A stretch of 64,000 nucleotides of DNA, from the NCBI RefSeq assembly GCF_024295805.1, contig NZ_JANCLX010000033.1, forward strand, positions 42,353 to 106,352, in the 5' to 3' direction. Shown here piece after piece: positions 37,875 through 47,200 of this stretch. Source of the DNA: Streptomyces cucumeris (GTDB taxonomy: Bacteria; Actinomycetota; Actinomycetes; Streptomycetales; Streptomycetaceae). Both the position numbers and the translations under genes were made by a program. The notes beneath the pieces were generated by a model. The model saw only the letters and a list, made by a program, of their open reading frames with translations. It did not search any database and was not told the DNA's origin. Every line of letters begins with the position of its first letter. Position 1 is the stretch's first letter.

Positions 37875-37920
37875 GCGGCCCCGGTGTGCCCCGTCCTCGG
37901 ACCGGGCGCACCGGGGCCGC
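37875..37920. terminator. Bidirectional hairpin terminator
   Basis: A 17-bp stem (37875-37891 with 37904-37920), with one G-T pair, closes a 12-base loop between two convergent genes. Confidence 0.7.
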
Positions 37921-37951
37921 CCCGCGTACGCCCCGGCACCCCGGGGCCCCG

Positions 37952-38401
37952 TCAGCCGGCCGGCAGATCCCACACCGCCATCACCGCGCGCAGCCGGTCC
38001 CGGTGGGCCGCGATCCAGCCGGCCGGAAGATCCACCGGCACCCGTACCGTGACCATCGAGACCAACTCGTCCACCACGACGACCTCGGGACAGCCCCGCT
38101 CCCCGGAGAGCCGGACGGAGAGCGTCGGACCCCGCTCCACCCCCATCCACGTGATGTCATGGCCCGCTTCGAGCCGGTCCAGCGCACGGCCCCACGCCTC
38201 CAGCCGCGTTCGCCACAGGGAGACATCGAGCCGCCCCCGCACGAACGGGGTGTCGAGGACGAGTTCGGCGGCCAGACCGTGCGGTACATCCGGCAACCGC
38301 CCCACCACGGTGACGCCGACGCGATTGCCCTCGGCGTCGGCCAGATGAACCAGCTCCCCGGCCGGACGGGCCCCTTCGACACCCTCGATCTCCGTTCCCA
38401 T
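37952..38401 (-). CDS. Hypothetical protein, possibly DUF5959 family
   Basis: A 149-residue soluble protein beginning MGTEIEGVEGARPAGELVHL. It has the pattern GNRVGVTVVGR and LAAELVLDTPFVRGRLDVSL followed by W-x-x-AL, which I associate with a Streptomyces-specific family of about 150 residues (DUF5959), with moderate confidence. No signal peptide or membrane segment is seen. Start ATG 38401 lacks a clear ribosome site but has TACAGT 13 bases upstream, so a short or absent leader is possible. Function unknown. Confidence 0.65.
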   Translation of the reverse strand: MGTEIEGVEGARPAGELVHLADAEGNRVGVTVVGRLPDVPHGLAAELVLDTPFVRGRLDVSLWRTRLEAWGRALDRLEAGHDITWMGVERGPTLSVRLSGERGCPEVVVVDELVSMVTVRVPVDLPAGWIAAHRDRLRAVMAVWDLPAG

Positions 38402-38566
38402 GGGACGCGACTGTAGGTCACCGCCCCGGAACGGGCCGCGATTGAGGGATCTTTGCTCTGGTCTTCCGCCTCCCCGGGGTCTAGTCCTGGTGGGTCGAAC
38501 AACGGGACCCCACGGTGCGTCAGCACCGCGGACACCTCCCGCCCCCACACTTTCGGAGACCACAGC

Positions 38567-40126
38567 GTGATTCTGAAAACCCGCGCCCGGATCGCCCTCG
38601 CGACCGCGGTCGTGGCCGCCACCGTGCTGCCATTGTCCGGCGCCGTCCACGCCACGGCGGCCGACGGGACGTCAGCCGACACCGCCGCCTACAAGGGACT
38701 ACCGCAGGGGAGCAAGAAGACCAAGACACTGGTCATCGGCGTGGACGGCGCCACCTACGACGTCCTGGCCAAGACCCCGATGCCCCGGCTCAAGGGACTG
38801 ATGGCGCAGGGGATGACCGCCACCAGCAACCTCTACGCCGACCCGTTCGCGCCCACCCTCTCCGCACCCGGCTGGGCCTCCATCGCCACCGGGGTGTGGC
38901 CGGACAAGCACGAGGTGACGAGCAACTTCTTCTGGGACACCAACTTCGAGGAATACCCCGACTACGCCACCCGGCTGGAGACCGCCGACCCCGCCGTCTC
39001 CACGCTGACGGTGGGCACCTGGGAGCCCATCACCGACGAGATCTTCGGCGAGAAGACCGACCGGCGCATCGAGGGCGAGGACGACACCGACACCACACGG
39101 ACCGCCGCCGACTACCTGGCCCACGGCAACCCCGACTCCACCTTCGTCCACCTCAACGACGTGGACGAGGCGGGACACGACTCCGGCACCGCAAGCAGCG
39201 ACTACACCGACGCACTCACCACGACGGACCAGCGGATCGGACAGCTCCTCGACGCCGTCGCCGCCCGGCCGGGCCGCGCCTCCGAGGACTGGCTCATCGT
39301 GGTCACCGCCGACCACGGACACACCGCGGAGGGCGGCCACGGCGACGACAGCCCCGCGGAGCGCAAGACCTTCGTCATCGCCAAGGGCGCCGGGATGCGC
39401 CCCGGTTCCCAGCGCAACGACATCAAGCTCACCGACATCGCACCCACCGTCCTCGCCCATGAGGGCGTCGCGATCAACCCGGCCTGGGGACTGGACGGCG
39501 CACCCATCCCCACCGTGACCCCCGACGACTTCGACAGCGTGCGCGGCGCGCTGCGCACCCGGGCCGACGAGACCGAGCCCGGAGCGGACGTCAAGGGCTG
39601 GACCACCACCCCGCCCCGCGGCTGGACGATCGACAACTCCCGGATGCCCGCGGGGGGTGTCACCGAATGGCGCGGCTGGTCCTTCGCCACCGACGAGTTC
39701 TGGACCAACACCGACCTCGGCCAGGGCCGCGAGGCCAATGTGCGCGCCCGCGACGTCTTCGCCGTGGCCGACTCCGACGAATGGGACGACAAGCCCCACG
39801 GTGACGGCCGGTTCGACTCGACCCTGGTCAGCCCGGCCTACCCGCTGCACGGATCCGGCGCCGTGAACGTCTCCTACGCCAACCACTACGAGATCGACGG
39901 ACCGCAGACCGGAGACGTCTACGCGGTGTGGGACGGCGGACAGCCGGTGCTGGTCAGGAGCCACCGCTCCGACGCCAACGCCGTCGAACACCTGAGGCTC
40001 ACCCCGCCCCCCGGCGCCCGGTCGCTCCAGCTCCGGTTCCGCTACACCGGCGACAACAGCGCCTTCTGGACCGTCGACCGCGTCGCGGTGCGGCAGCCCA
40101 CCGCCGCCCAGCCGTCCACGCACTGA
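38567..40126 (+). CDS. Secreted alkaline-phosphatase-superfamily phosphodiesterase
   Basis: A 519-residue exported protein. A Sec signal (about 1-33: basic start, hydrophobic core, AVHATAADG) precedes a nucleotide pyrophosphatase/phosphodiesterase domain. Metal ligands appear in IGVDGATYD near residue 59, in LNDVDEAGHDSG near 202 with an Asp/His pair, and in VTADHGHTAEGGHG near 248. A threonine near Thr61 or Thr92 (PTLSAPGW) is the likely nucleophile. The C-terminal 150 residues form a beta-rich domain. Start GTG 38567 has GGAG 9 bases upstream. It may release phosphate from extracellular phosphodiesters; no pho box was identified. Confidence 0.87.
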   Translation: MILKTRARIALATAVVAATVLPLSGAVHATAADGTSADTAAYKGLPQGSKKTKTLVIGVDGATYDVLAKTPMPRLKGLMAQGMTATSNLYADPFAPTLSAPGWASIATGVWPDKHEVTSNFFWDTNFEEYPDYATRLETADPAVSTLTVGTWEPITDEIFGEKTDRRIEGEDDTDTTRTAADYLAHGNPDSTFVHLNDVDEAGHDSGTASSDYTDALTTTDQRIGQLLDAVAARPGRASEDWLIVVTADHGHTAEGGHGDDSPAERKTFVIAKGAGMRPGSQRNDIKLTDIAPTVLAHEGVAINPAWGLDGAPIPTVTPDDFDSVRGALRTRADETEPGADVKGWTTTPPRGWTIDNSRMPAGGVTEWRGWSFATDEFWTNTDLGQGREANVRARDVFAVADSDEWDDKPHGDGRFDSTLVSPAYPLHGSGAVNVSYANHYEIDGPQTGDVYAVWDGGQPVLVRSHRSDANAVEHLRLTPPPGARSLQLRFRYTGDNSAFWTVDRVAVRQPTAAQPSTH

Positions 40127-40136
40127 CCCCTGCGGC

Positions 40137-40165
40137 GGGGCCCGGGACCGTCCGTCCCGGGCCCC
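40137..40165 (+). terminator. Perfect terminator hairpin
   Basis: GGGGCCCGGGAC (40137-40148) pairs perfectly with GTCCCGGGCCCC (40154-40165) over a 5-base loop, 11 bp after the phosphodiesterase stop. The homopolymer tract begins inside its right arm. Confidence 0.8.
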
Positions 40166-40232
40166 CCCCCCCCCCCCCCCCCCCCCCGGGGGGGGGGGGG
40201 GCCCCCGGGGGCGGCCCCCCCCCCCCCCCCCC
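40162..40232. repeat. Extreme C/G homopolymer tract
   Basis: Twenty-six C (40162-40187) are followed by fourteen G (40188-40201), C5, G5, CGG and eighteen C (40215-40232). Nothing similar occurs elsewhere in the window. It starts within a very stable terminator, where polymerases and base-callers fail, so a sequencing or assembly error is likely. A real C/G slippage tract cannot be excluded. Confidence 0.85.
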
Positions 40233-40369
40233 GCCACCCCCGCCAACCTGGGCCGCTTGGCACACTATTTCTATGATGTCGCAGATGGGATCCGGTCTCG
40301 GAAGCAGCGCCCGCACACCCGCACTACGCTCGGAGTAGAGGATCCGGTCGTCCGGAGGGAGGTACTCCC

Positions 40370-41602
40370 GTGTCGGTCACATCGTCCCGATCGTCTCCGG
40401 TCCCCCTGCCCCGCCACCGCGGCTGTCCCTTCGATCCGCCCGAGGAGTACGCGGGACTGCGCGAGGAGGGACGGGCCACCCCGCTGGCCTTCCCCGACGG
40501 CAAGGCCGGCTGGCTGCTCACCCGCTACGAGGACGTACAGGCCCTGCTCGCGGACGAGCGGTTCAGTGCGGACCGCCGACGGGCCTCCTCCCCGGTCCGC
40601 TCCCTCCCGATCCGGGAGGACGACTCCCGGCGGGTGGGGTCGTTCCTCGGCATGGACCCGCCCGAGCACACGCGCTACCGGCGGCTGCTGGCCCGGTGGT
40701 TCACGGTCCGGCGGATACGCGGACTGCTGCCGGACATCGAGGAGATCGTCACCTCCCGTCTGGACGCGATGGAACGCGGCGGCCCGCCCGCCGATCTGGT
40801 GGCGGCGTTCGCCCGTCCGGTCCCCTCGCTGGTGATCTGCCAGTTGCTGGGGGTGCCGTACGAGGACCGGGCCGACTTCCAGCGGTGGACGTTCACCCTC
40901 TTCGGGATCGACCGGGAGGAGGCGGAACTCTTCGCCGCCCGGGACGCGCTGTGGGAGTACATGCGCGAGCTGGTGGCGGCCAAACGGCGGCGGCCGGATG
41001 ACGCGCTGCTGTCCGGACTGGTGCACGGCGCGGACACCGCCGCCGACGCGGACGCCCCGCTGACCGACGACGAACTGACCGGTGTGGGGCTGCTGTTGCT
41101 CGTCGCGGGACACGAGACCACCGCGAACATGCTGGGCCTTGGCACCTACGCGCTGCTGAGCCACCCCGGGCAGGCCGCGCTGGTGCGCGAGCGTCCGGAG
41201 CTGGCCGACCACGCGGTCGAGGAGCTGCTGCGGTATCTGACCATCGCCCAGTTCGGCACCATCCGGACCGCCCGCGAGGACGTCGGGATCGCGGGGGTGC
41301 GGGTGCGCGCCGGGGAGACGGTGGTGGGCTCGCTCGCCGCCGCCAACCGCGATCCCTCGCACTTCACCGGCCCCGACGACCTGGACGTCACCCGGGACGC
41401 CGGACAGCACCTGGCCTTCGGCCACGGGATGCACCAGTGCCTGGGCCAGCACCTGGCCCGGATGGAGATGAGGACGGCGTTCCCCGCCCTGCTCCGCCGC
41501 TTTCCGGCCCTCCGGCTCGCGGTGCCGCCCGACCAGGTGCCACTGCGGGACGACATGCTCGTCTACGGGGTGCACCGGCTCCCGGTCACCTGGGACCGGT
41601 GA
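40370..41602 (+). CDS. Cytochrome P450
   Basis: A 410-residue soluble bacterial P450. The haem-ligand motif FGHGMHQCLGQ has Cys357, the I-helix oxygen-activation motif AGHETT lies near residues 246-251, and the K-helix ExxR is in EELLR near 284. Length and features fit the CYP105/107-like actinobacterial families. Start GTG 40370 has GGAGGGAGG upstream. It overlaps or abuts a 3Fe-4S ferredoxin gene that should supply electrons; no ferredoxin reductase is nearby. No other biosynthetic genes adjoin it, so the substrate is unknown. Confidence 0.92.
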   Translation: MSVTSSRSSPVPLPRHRGCPFDPPEEYAGLREEGRATPLAFPDGKAGWLLTRYEDVQALLADERFSADRRRASSPVRSLPIREDDSRRVGSFLGMDPPEHTRYRRLLARWFTVRRIRGLLPDIEEIVTSRLDAMERGGPPADLVAAFARPVPSLVICQLLGVPYEDRADFQRWTFTLFGIDREEAELFAARDALWEYMRELVAAKRRRPDDALLSGLVHGADTAADADAPLTDDELTGVGLLLLVAGHETTANMLGLGTYALLSHPGQAALVRERPELADHAVEELLRYLTIAQFGTIRTAREDVGIAGVRVRAGETVVGSLAAANRDPSHFTGPDDLDVTRDAGQHLAFGHGMHQCLGQHLARMEMRTAFPALLRRFPALRLAVPPDQVPLRDDMLVYGVHRLPVTWDR

Positions 41603-41607
41603 GGGTG

Positions 41608-41838
41608 ATGCGCGTCCGGGTGGACCGCGACCGGTGCCGGGGGGCCGGTCGGTGCGTCCTGGCCGCGCCGGAGGTGTTCGACCAGTCCGAGGACGACGGC
41701 CTGGTCGTGGTGGTGGACGACCGGCCGCCGCCCGCGCTCCACGAAAGGGCCAGGCTCGCGGCGCGGCTCTGCCCGAACGGCGTCATCGCCACGGTGGACA
41801 GCGCCACGCTGGACGAGGACGGCCGGGGCACCGGATGA
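41608..41838 (+). CDS. 3Fe-4S ferredoxin, partner of the P450
   Basis: A 76-residue ferredoxin. Cys ligands are in DRCRGAGRC (C-x5-C) and LCPNG, the pattern of 3Fe-4S ferredoxins that serve P450s, with APEVFDQ between. The family usually begins MRVRVD, supporting ATG 41608. A GTG at 41599 overlapping the P450 stop (GTGA) is an alternative that would add three residues and give translational coupling. Confidence 0.9.
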   Translation: MRVRVDRDRCRGAGRCVLAAPEVFDQSEDDGLVVVVDDRPPPALHERARLAARLCPNGVIATVDSATLDEDGRGTG

Positions 41839-41856
41839 GACCGGCGCCCCGCCCGG

Positions 41857-42960
41857 TCATGCGCAGGGGTGCAGCCAGCCGTGCGGATCGGTGTCCTCAC
41901 CGGTCTGCCGCCGCAGCAGCGCCTCGCGCAGTCGCGTGGCCACCGGACCGGGCCGTCCGTCGGCGATCGTCCAGGAGCCGTCCGTGGTCTTCACCTGGCC
42001 GACCGGGGTGATGACGGCGGCGGTACCGCAGGCGAAGACTTCGCTGATGGAGCCGTCGGCACAGCCGTCGCGCCAGTCGTCGACGCTGATCCGGCTCTCG
42101 CGGGTGGCATAGCCCAGCTCCCCGGCGAGGGTCAGCAGCGAGTCACGGGTGACACCGGCCAGCAGGGTGTCGGTCAGCCGCGGGGTGACGATGGTGGCGT
42201 CGGAGCCGGTGCCGTACACGAAGCACAGGTTCATCACTCCCACCTCCTCGATCCACCGGCGCTCCAGCGCGTCGAGCCACACCACCTGTTCACAGCCCTG
42301 CTCCGCCGCCTCGGCCTGGGCGATCAGCGAACCGGCGTAGTTCCCGGCGCATTTGGCGGACCCGGTGCCACCGGGGGCGGCCCGGACGTAGTTCTGGGAC
42401 ACCCACACGGACACCGGCTCGACGCCGCCGGGGAAGTAGGCACCGGCGGGGGTGGCGATGACCACGAAGAGATAGCTGGCGGCCGGCCGGACCCCCAGGG
42501 AGTTCTCCGAGGCGATCATGAAAGGCCGCAGATACAGCGTGTGTTCGGGCTCACGCGGAACCCATCCGGCGTCCTCGCGGACCAGCAGCTCGCACGCCTC
42601 GACGAAGGTCTCCACCGGCAGTTCGGGCATGGCCAGCCGACGGGCGCTGAGCTGGAAGCGGCGGGCGTTCGCCTCGGGGCGGAACATGGCCGCGGTCTTG
42701 TCCGGCTGGGCGTACGCCTTGAGCCCTTCGAAGATGGCCTGTCCGTAGTGCAGGGTCATGTTCGAGGGGTCCATGGGGATCGGCGCGTAGGGCTCCAGCC
42801 GGGCGTTGTGCCAGCCGCGGTCGGCGGTCCAGGCGATGGTCACCATGTGGTCGGTGAAGTGCCGGCCGAAACCGGGCGCGGCCAGGATCGCATCGCGCTC
42901 CGCGGCGGGCCGGGGTGAGGGATGGAGGTGCCGCTCGAAGGTGAGGTGAGGTGGTGTCAC
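41857..42960 (-). CDS. ilvE: Branched-chain amino-acid aminotransferase
   Basis: A 367-residue fold-type IV PLP transaminase that interconverts Leu/Ile/Val and their 2-oxo acids. The Schiff-base lysine is Lys203 in GTGSAKCAGNYAGS. Substrate-loop features are YGQAIFEGLKAY near 75 and ACGTAAVITPVG near 315. Length matches class II bacterial IlvE. Start GTG 42960 has GAGGA 8 bases upstream. It lies next to an acyl-CoA dehydrogenase and the indolepyruvate oxidoreductase on the same strand, suggesting amino-acid breakdown or acyl-CoA primer supply. It converges with the ferredoxin gene. Confidence 0.92.
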   Translation of the reverse strand: MTPPHLTFERHLHPSPRPAAERDAILAAPGFGRHFTDHMVTIAWTADRGWHNARLEPYAPIPMDPSNMTLHYGQAIFEGLKAYAQPDKTAAMFRPEANARRFQLSARRLAMPELPVETFVEACELLVREDAGWVPREPEHTLYLRPFMIASENSLGVRPAASYLFVVIATPAGAYFPGGVEPVSVWVSQNYVRAAPGGTGSAKCAGNYAGSLIAQAEAAEQGCEQVVWLDALERRWIEEVGVMNLCFVYGTGSDATIVTPRLTDTLLAGVTRDSLLTLAGELGYATRESRISVDDWRDGCADGSISEVFACGTAAVITPVGQVKTTDGSWTIADGRPGPVATRLREALLRRQTGEDTDPHGWLHPCA

Positions 42961-43049
42961 GCCGCGTCCTCGCAAGCGCTCGGGCCTGTTGCCAGGCGGG
43001 GTGGGGGTGGGGGGTACGGTCCGCGCCGCGGTCGGCCGGTCCGGTGGCG

Positions 43050-44189
43050 TCAGCGGGCGAGATGGCGGCTGATGACCAGCCGCTGGATCTGGTTGGTCCC
43101 CTCGAAGATCTGCATGATCTTCGCCTCGCGCATATAGCGCTCGACGGGGTAGTCACGGGTGTAGCCGTAGCCGCCGAAGACCTGGACCGCGTCGGTGGTG
43201 ACCTTCATCGCGGCGTCGGTGGCGACGAGTTTGGCCACGCTGGCCTGGCGGCCGTAGGGACGCCCCCGGTCACGGCGGCGCGCGGCGTCCAGATAGGCGG
43301 CACGGGCGGAGTCGACGGCCGCGGCCATGTCGGCCAGCAGGAAGCCGAGCCCCTGGTGGTCGATGATCCGGCGGCCGAAGGTGGTGCGCTCATGGGCGTA
43401 GTCGACGGCGGCGTCCAGGGCGGCCTGGGCCAGTCCGGTGGCGCAGGCGGCGATGCCCAGACGGCCGGAGTCCAGGGCGCTCAGCGCGATGTGCAGTCCC
43501 TGGCCCTCGTCACCGATGAGCCGCTCGGGCCCCAGGAGGGCACCGTCCCAGAAGGCGGCCGTGGTGGGGATGGCGTGCAGCCCCATCTTCTCCTCGGGAC
43601 GGCCGAAGGTGAGGCCGTCGGCCCGCCCGGGGGCGAAGAAGCAGGAGATGCCGTCGCTGCCGGGGCCGGTGCGGGCGAACAGGGCGTAGAAATCGGCCTT
43701 GCCGCCGTGGGTTATCCACGCCTTGGCACCGTTGATCCGGTATCCGCCGGGGTCCTTCTCGGCGCGGCAGCTCAGGGCCGCCGCGTCCGATCCGGCCTGC
43801 GGTTCGGACAGGCTGTAGCCACCGACGAGACGGCCCGCCAGTACGTCCTCCGCCCAGGTGGCGCGCTGCGTATCGGTGCCGAACGTGAGCAGCGGGAAGG
43901 AGGCGAGGGTGTGGACGCTGACCGCGACGGCCACGGCCGCCCAGCGCGCGGCCAGTTCCTCCAGCACCTGGAGGTAGACCTCGTAGGGCTGGTCGCCCCC
44001 GCCGTACTCCTCGGGGCTGGGCAGGCTCAGCAGTCCGGCCTCGCCGAGCAGCCGGAACAGCCCCTCGGGGTAGCGCTCGGCGCGTTCGTGTTCCTCCACG
44101 CGAGGGCTGAGTTCCTTGTCGGCGATGTCCCGGACGAGGTCGATCAGATCCTCGGCTTCCCCGGTGGGCAGCAGACGGTCGACGGGCAT
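43050..44189 (-). CDS. Acyl-CoA dehydrogenase
   Basis: A 379-residue FAD enzyme oxidising a short or branched acyl-CoA. Signatures are GGYSLSEPQAGSDAAAL near residue 125, WITHGGKADFY near 158 and the C-terminal KIMQIFEGTNQIQR with the catalytic base candidate Glu363. Normal family length. It lies 26 bp downstream of the oxidoreductase gene, so they are probably cotranscribed. The neighbouring IlvE makes isobutyryl-, isovaleryl- or 2-methylbutyryl-CoA plausible substrates, though the sequence alone does not decide. Confidence 0.88.
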   Translation of the reverse strand: MPVDRLLPTGEAEDLIDLVRDIADKELSPRVEEHERAERYPEGLFRLLGEAGLLSLPSPEEYGGGDQPYEVYLQVLEELAARWAAVAVAVSVHTLASFPLLTFGTDTQRATWAEDVLAGRLVGGYSLSEPQAGSDAAALSCRAEKDPGGYRINGAKAWITHGGKADFYALFARTGPGSDGISCFFAPGRADGLTFGRPEEKMGLHAIPTTAAFWDGALLGPERLIGDEGQGLHIALSALDSGRLGIAACATGLAQAALDAAVDYAHERTTFGRRIIDHQGLGFLLADMAAAVDSARAAYLDAARRRDRGRPYGRQASVAKLVATDAAMKVTTDAVQVFGGYGYTRDYPVERYMREAKIMQIFEGTNQIQRLVISRHLAR

Positions 44190-44215
44190 GGCGGCTCCTG
44201 GGCTGGGCGTACGGA

Positions 44216-47200
44216 TCAGGCGGAAACGGCCGTGGGGGTGCTCAGTCCGGCGAGGGCGTCGCGGGCCTGGTCGCGGAAGTCCGCGATACGGGCCAGCTTG
44301 ATGTCCTCGTAACCACGGATGCCCTCGGCGAGCCGCACCAACTCCTCGACCTCGGCGGTGTTGTCCGGGGTCAGATGGGTCAGGGCGGTCCGGACCAGGT
44401 TCCGGTACTCCTCGATCAGGGCGCGCTCCTCGCGGCGGAGCCGGGCGTAGCCGAAGATGTCCAGCCGGGTGCCGCGCACCCGGCGCAGGGCGTACAGGGT
44501 GCGGAAGACGGCGGGGGCGGAGCGCCGCAGCCGCATCTTGCGCTTCATGCCCATGGCGCGCAGGAGGGGCGGGTGCAGCATGACGGAGACCGAGGCGCCG
44601 GGGCCGAACTCCTCGGTGACCTTGGCGCGTTCGACGGTGTCCAGATGCAGCCGGGCCACGTCGTACTCGTCCTTGTAGGCCATCAGCTTGTGCAGGCCGT
44701 GGGCGTACGCCAGGGCGATGCGCTCACCGTTCTCCTCGCCCGCCCGCTCCCGGGCGGTGGCGGCCACCTGCCGTACATCGGCGGTGTACTGCCGGGCGTA
44801 CGCCTCGTTCTGATAGGCCATCAGGTCGGTGCCGCGCAGCGCCACCGTCTCCTGGAGCCGTCCGCCCGCGCCGACGGCGGTGGCGAGGGTGCGCGCCACC
44901 GGGGCGATGTGCACCACGGGCCGTTCGGGGGCGGCGGTGGCGCGCCGTACGGCCTCGGGGTCGATGACGGCGGCGCGCCCCCAGGCGAAGGCCGCCAGGT
45001 TGGTCTCCACGGCGGCGCCGTTGAGGCGGATGGCGTCCTCGATGGCGCGTGCCGACAGCGGCAGGCAGCCGCTCTGGAAGGCGGCTCCGATCAGCAGGGT
45101 GTTGGTCGGCATATGGTCGCCGAAGACGGCCTCGGCGAGGCCCTGGGCGTCGAGGTGCACATTGGCCTCGGGGCGGGTGGCGGAGGCGATGCGCTCCAGG
45201 GAGTCGTCCGGGGAGCCGGGGACGACGACCCGGTTGGTCACCATGGCGGCGGTGGGCACGATGGCCGTGTTGACGATCGCGATGGTGTGTCCGGGGCGGG
45301 CGACCTGGAGGTTGCTGTCGGCGGCGGCGCCGAGCAGATCGAAGCCGAGCAGGACGTCGGCGGTGGCGCGGGAGGCGCGCAGCGCACCGGTCACCGGTGT
45401 GCTGGAGATGCGTACGTCACTGACGACCGGCCCGCCCTTCTGGGCCAGCCCGGTCTGGTCGAGCCCGGCGGCGTGGCGGCCGTCGAGGTGGGCGGCCATC
45501 TGGAGGATCTGGGAGACGGTCACCACACCGGTGCCGCCGATCCCGGGCATCCGCACCAGGGTGTCGTCCGCGTCGACCGCGAGGGCGGGGTCGGTGAGCT
45601 CCACCGGGAGCCGCGGGACGGCGCGCCGCCGCTTGGTGGCCTCCTGGGCCCCGGCGTTGGGCTCGACGAGCAGGAAGGACGGGCAGTCGCCCTTCAGACA
45701 GCTGAAGTCGGAGTTGCAGGACGGCTGGTGGATCCGGGTCTTGCGGCCGAACTCGGTCTCGACGGGGTGGACCGACAGACAGGTGGACACATCGCCGCAG
45801 TCGCCGCAGCCCTCGCAGACCCGCTCGTTGATGACCACCTTCTCGGCGGGGGTGGGCAGCTGACCGCGTTTGCGCAGCCTGCGTTCCTCGGCGGCGCACC
45901 GGTCGTCGTGGATGAGGACCGTGACGCCCTCGGTGGCGGCGAGGGCCTTCTCCGCCTCGGGCAGGTCGTCGCGGTGGCGGACGGTGGCGATCGGGTCCAG
46001 GCGGATGCCCCGGTAGTCCTCCGGCTGCGCGGTGGTCACGACGACCTTGCGCACACCTTCGAGGGCCAGCCAGCGGGTCAGGGCGGGTACGCCGAGGCGG
46101 CCTTCGGCGCGCTGGCCGCCGGTCATCGCCACCGCGTCGTTGTACAGCAGCTTGTAGGTCATGGTGACGCCCGCGGCCACCGCCGCCCGGACGGCGAGCG
46201 ATCCGGAGTGGTGGAAGGTGCCGTCGCCGAGGTTCTGGACGAAGTGGCGGTCGTCGGTGAAGGGGGCCAGCCCGATCCACTGGGCGCCCTCGCCGCCCAT
46301 CTGGGTGAGCCCGATCTGGTGGCCGCGGCCGGCGCCGTCGAGGGCGATCATCACATGGCAGCCGATGCCCGCCCCGACGAGGGTGTCGCTGTCGGTGCGG
46401 GTCGAGGTGGAGTGCGGGCAGCCGGAACAGAAGTACGGGGTGCGGGCGGAGAGGGTCGGCAGGGAGATACGGGCCGCGGGCTTCGGCGCGAGGGAGGCCA
46501 GATGGGCGGTGGCGGTGCGCGGCAGCAGCTCGGTCCCGATGCGGTCGGCCAGGGCCCGCGCGACGTGTTCGGCCTCCAGGGTGCCGCGCGCGGTGAGCAG
46601 CGGACGGCCGTCCTCGCGGTGGCGGCCGACCACGACGGGGGCGTCCTTGGTGCCGTAGAGGGCCTCCTTCAGATGTCCTTCGAGGAAGGGGACCTTGTCC
46701 TCGACGACGAGGACCTGGTCGAGGTCGCCGGTCATGGCGACGAGGTCCTCGGCGCACAGCGGGTACGGCATCCCCAGCCGGATCAGCCGGAGTCCGAGCG
46801 TCTCCATGGCCGCCTCGTCGATACCGAGGTCGGCCAGGGCGCGCTGGACCACGGCGTAGGAGGTGCCGGAGGCCACCACACCGAGGGTGGCGCGGGGGGC
46901 GCTGTAGGTGATCCGGTTCAGACCGGTGTCACGGGCGTAGGCACGGGCGAGGCCGAGGCGGCGGGTGAGCATGTCGAACTCGGCGTCCAGGGACGCGGGG
47001 CCGACGAGGGTCGGGAGGGTGCCGCGGGTGGTCCGGCGCGGGGCGGGGATGTCGGGGACGATCCCGTCGAGGTCGACGGTGGCCGAGGCGTCGGCGATAT
47101 CGGCGACGATCTTCAGTCCGGTCCACAGTCCGGTGGCGCGGGAGAGGGCGACGGCATGCAGTCCGAACTCGATGATCTCGGCGATGGAGCCGGGGGCGAG

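Noticed and set aside
37255..38052. Long plus-strand frame starting ATG TCC GTA with early cysteines, considered as a leader peptide or gene
   Set aside because: It runs out of frame through the lamin-tail gene and its translation is Arg/Pro-rich, so it is a shadow frame.
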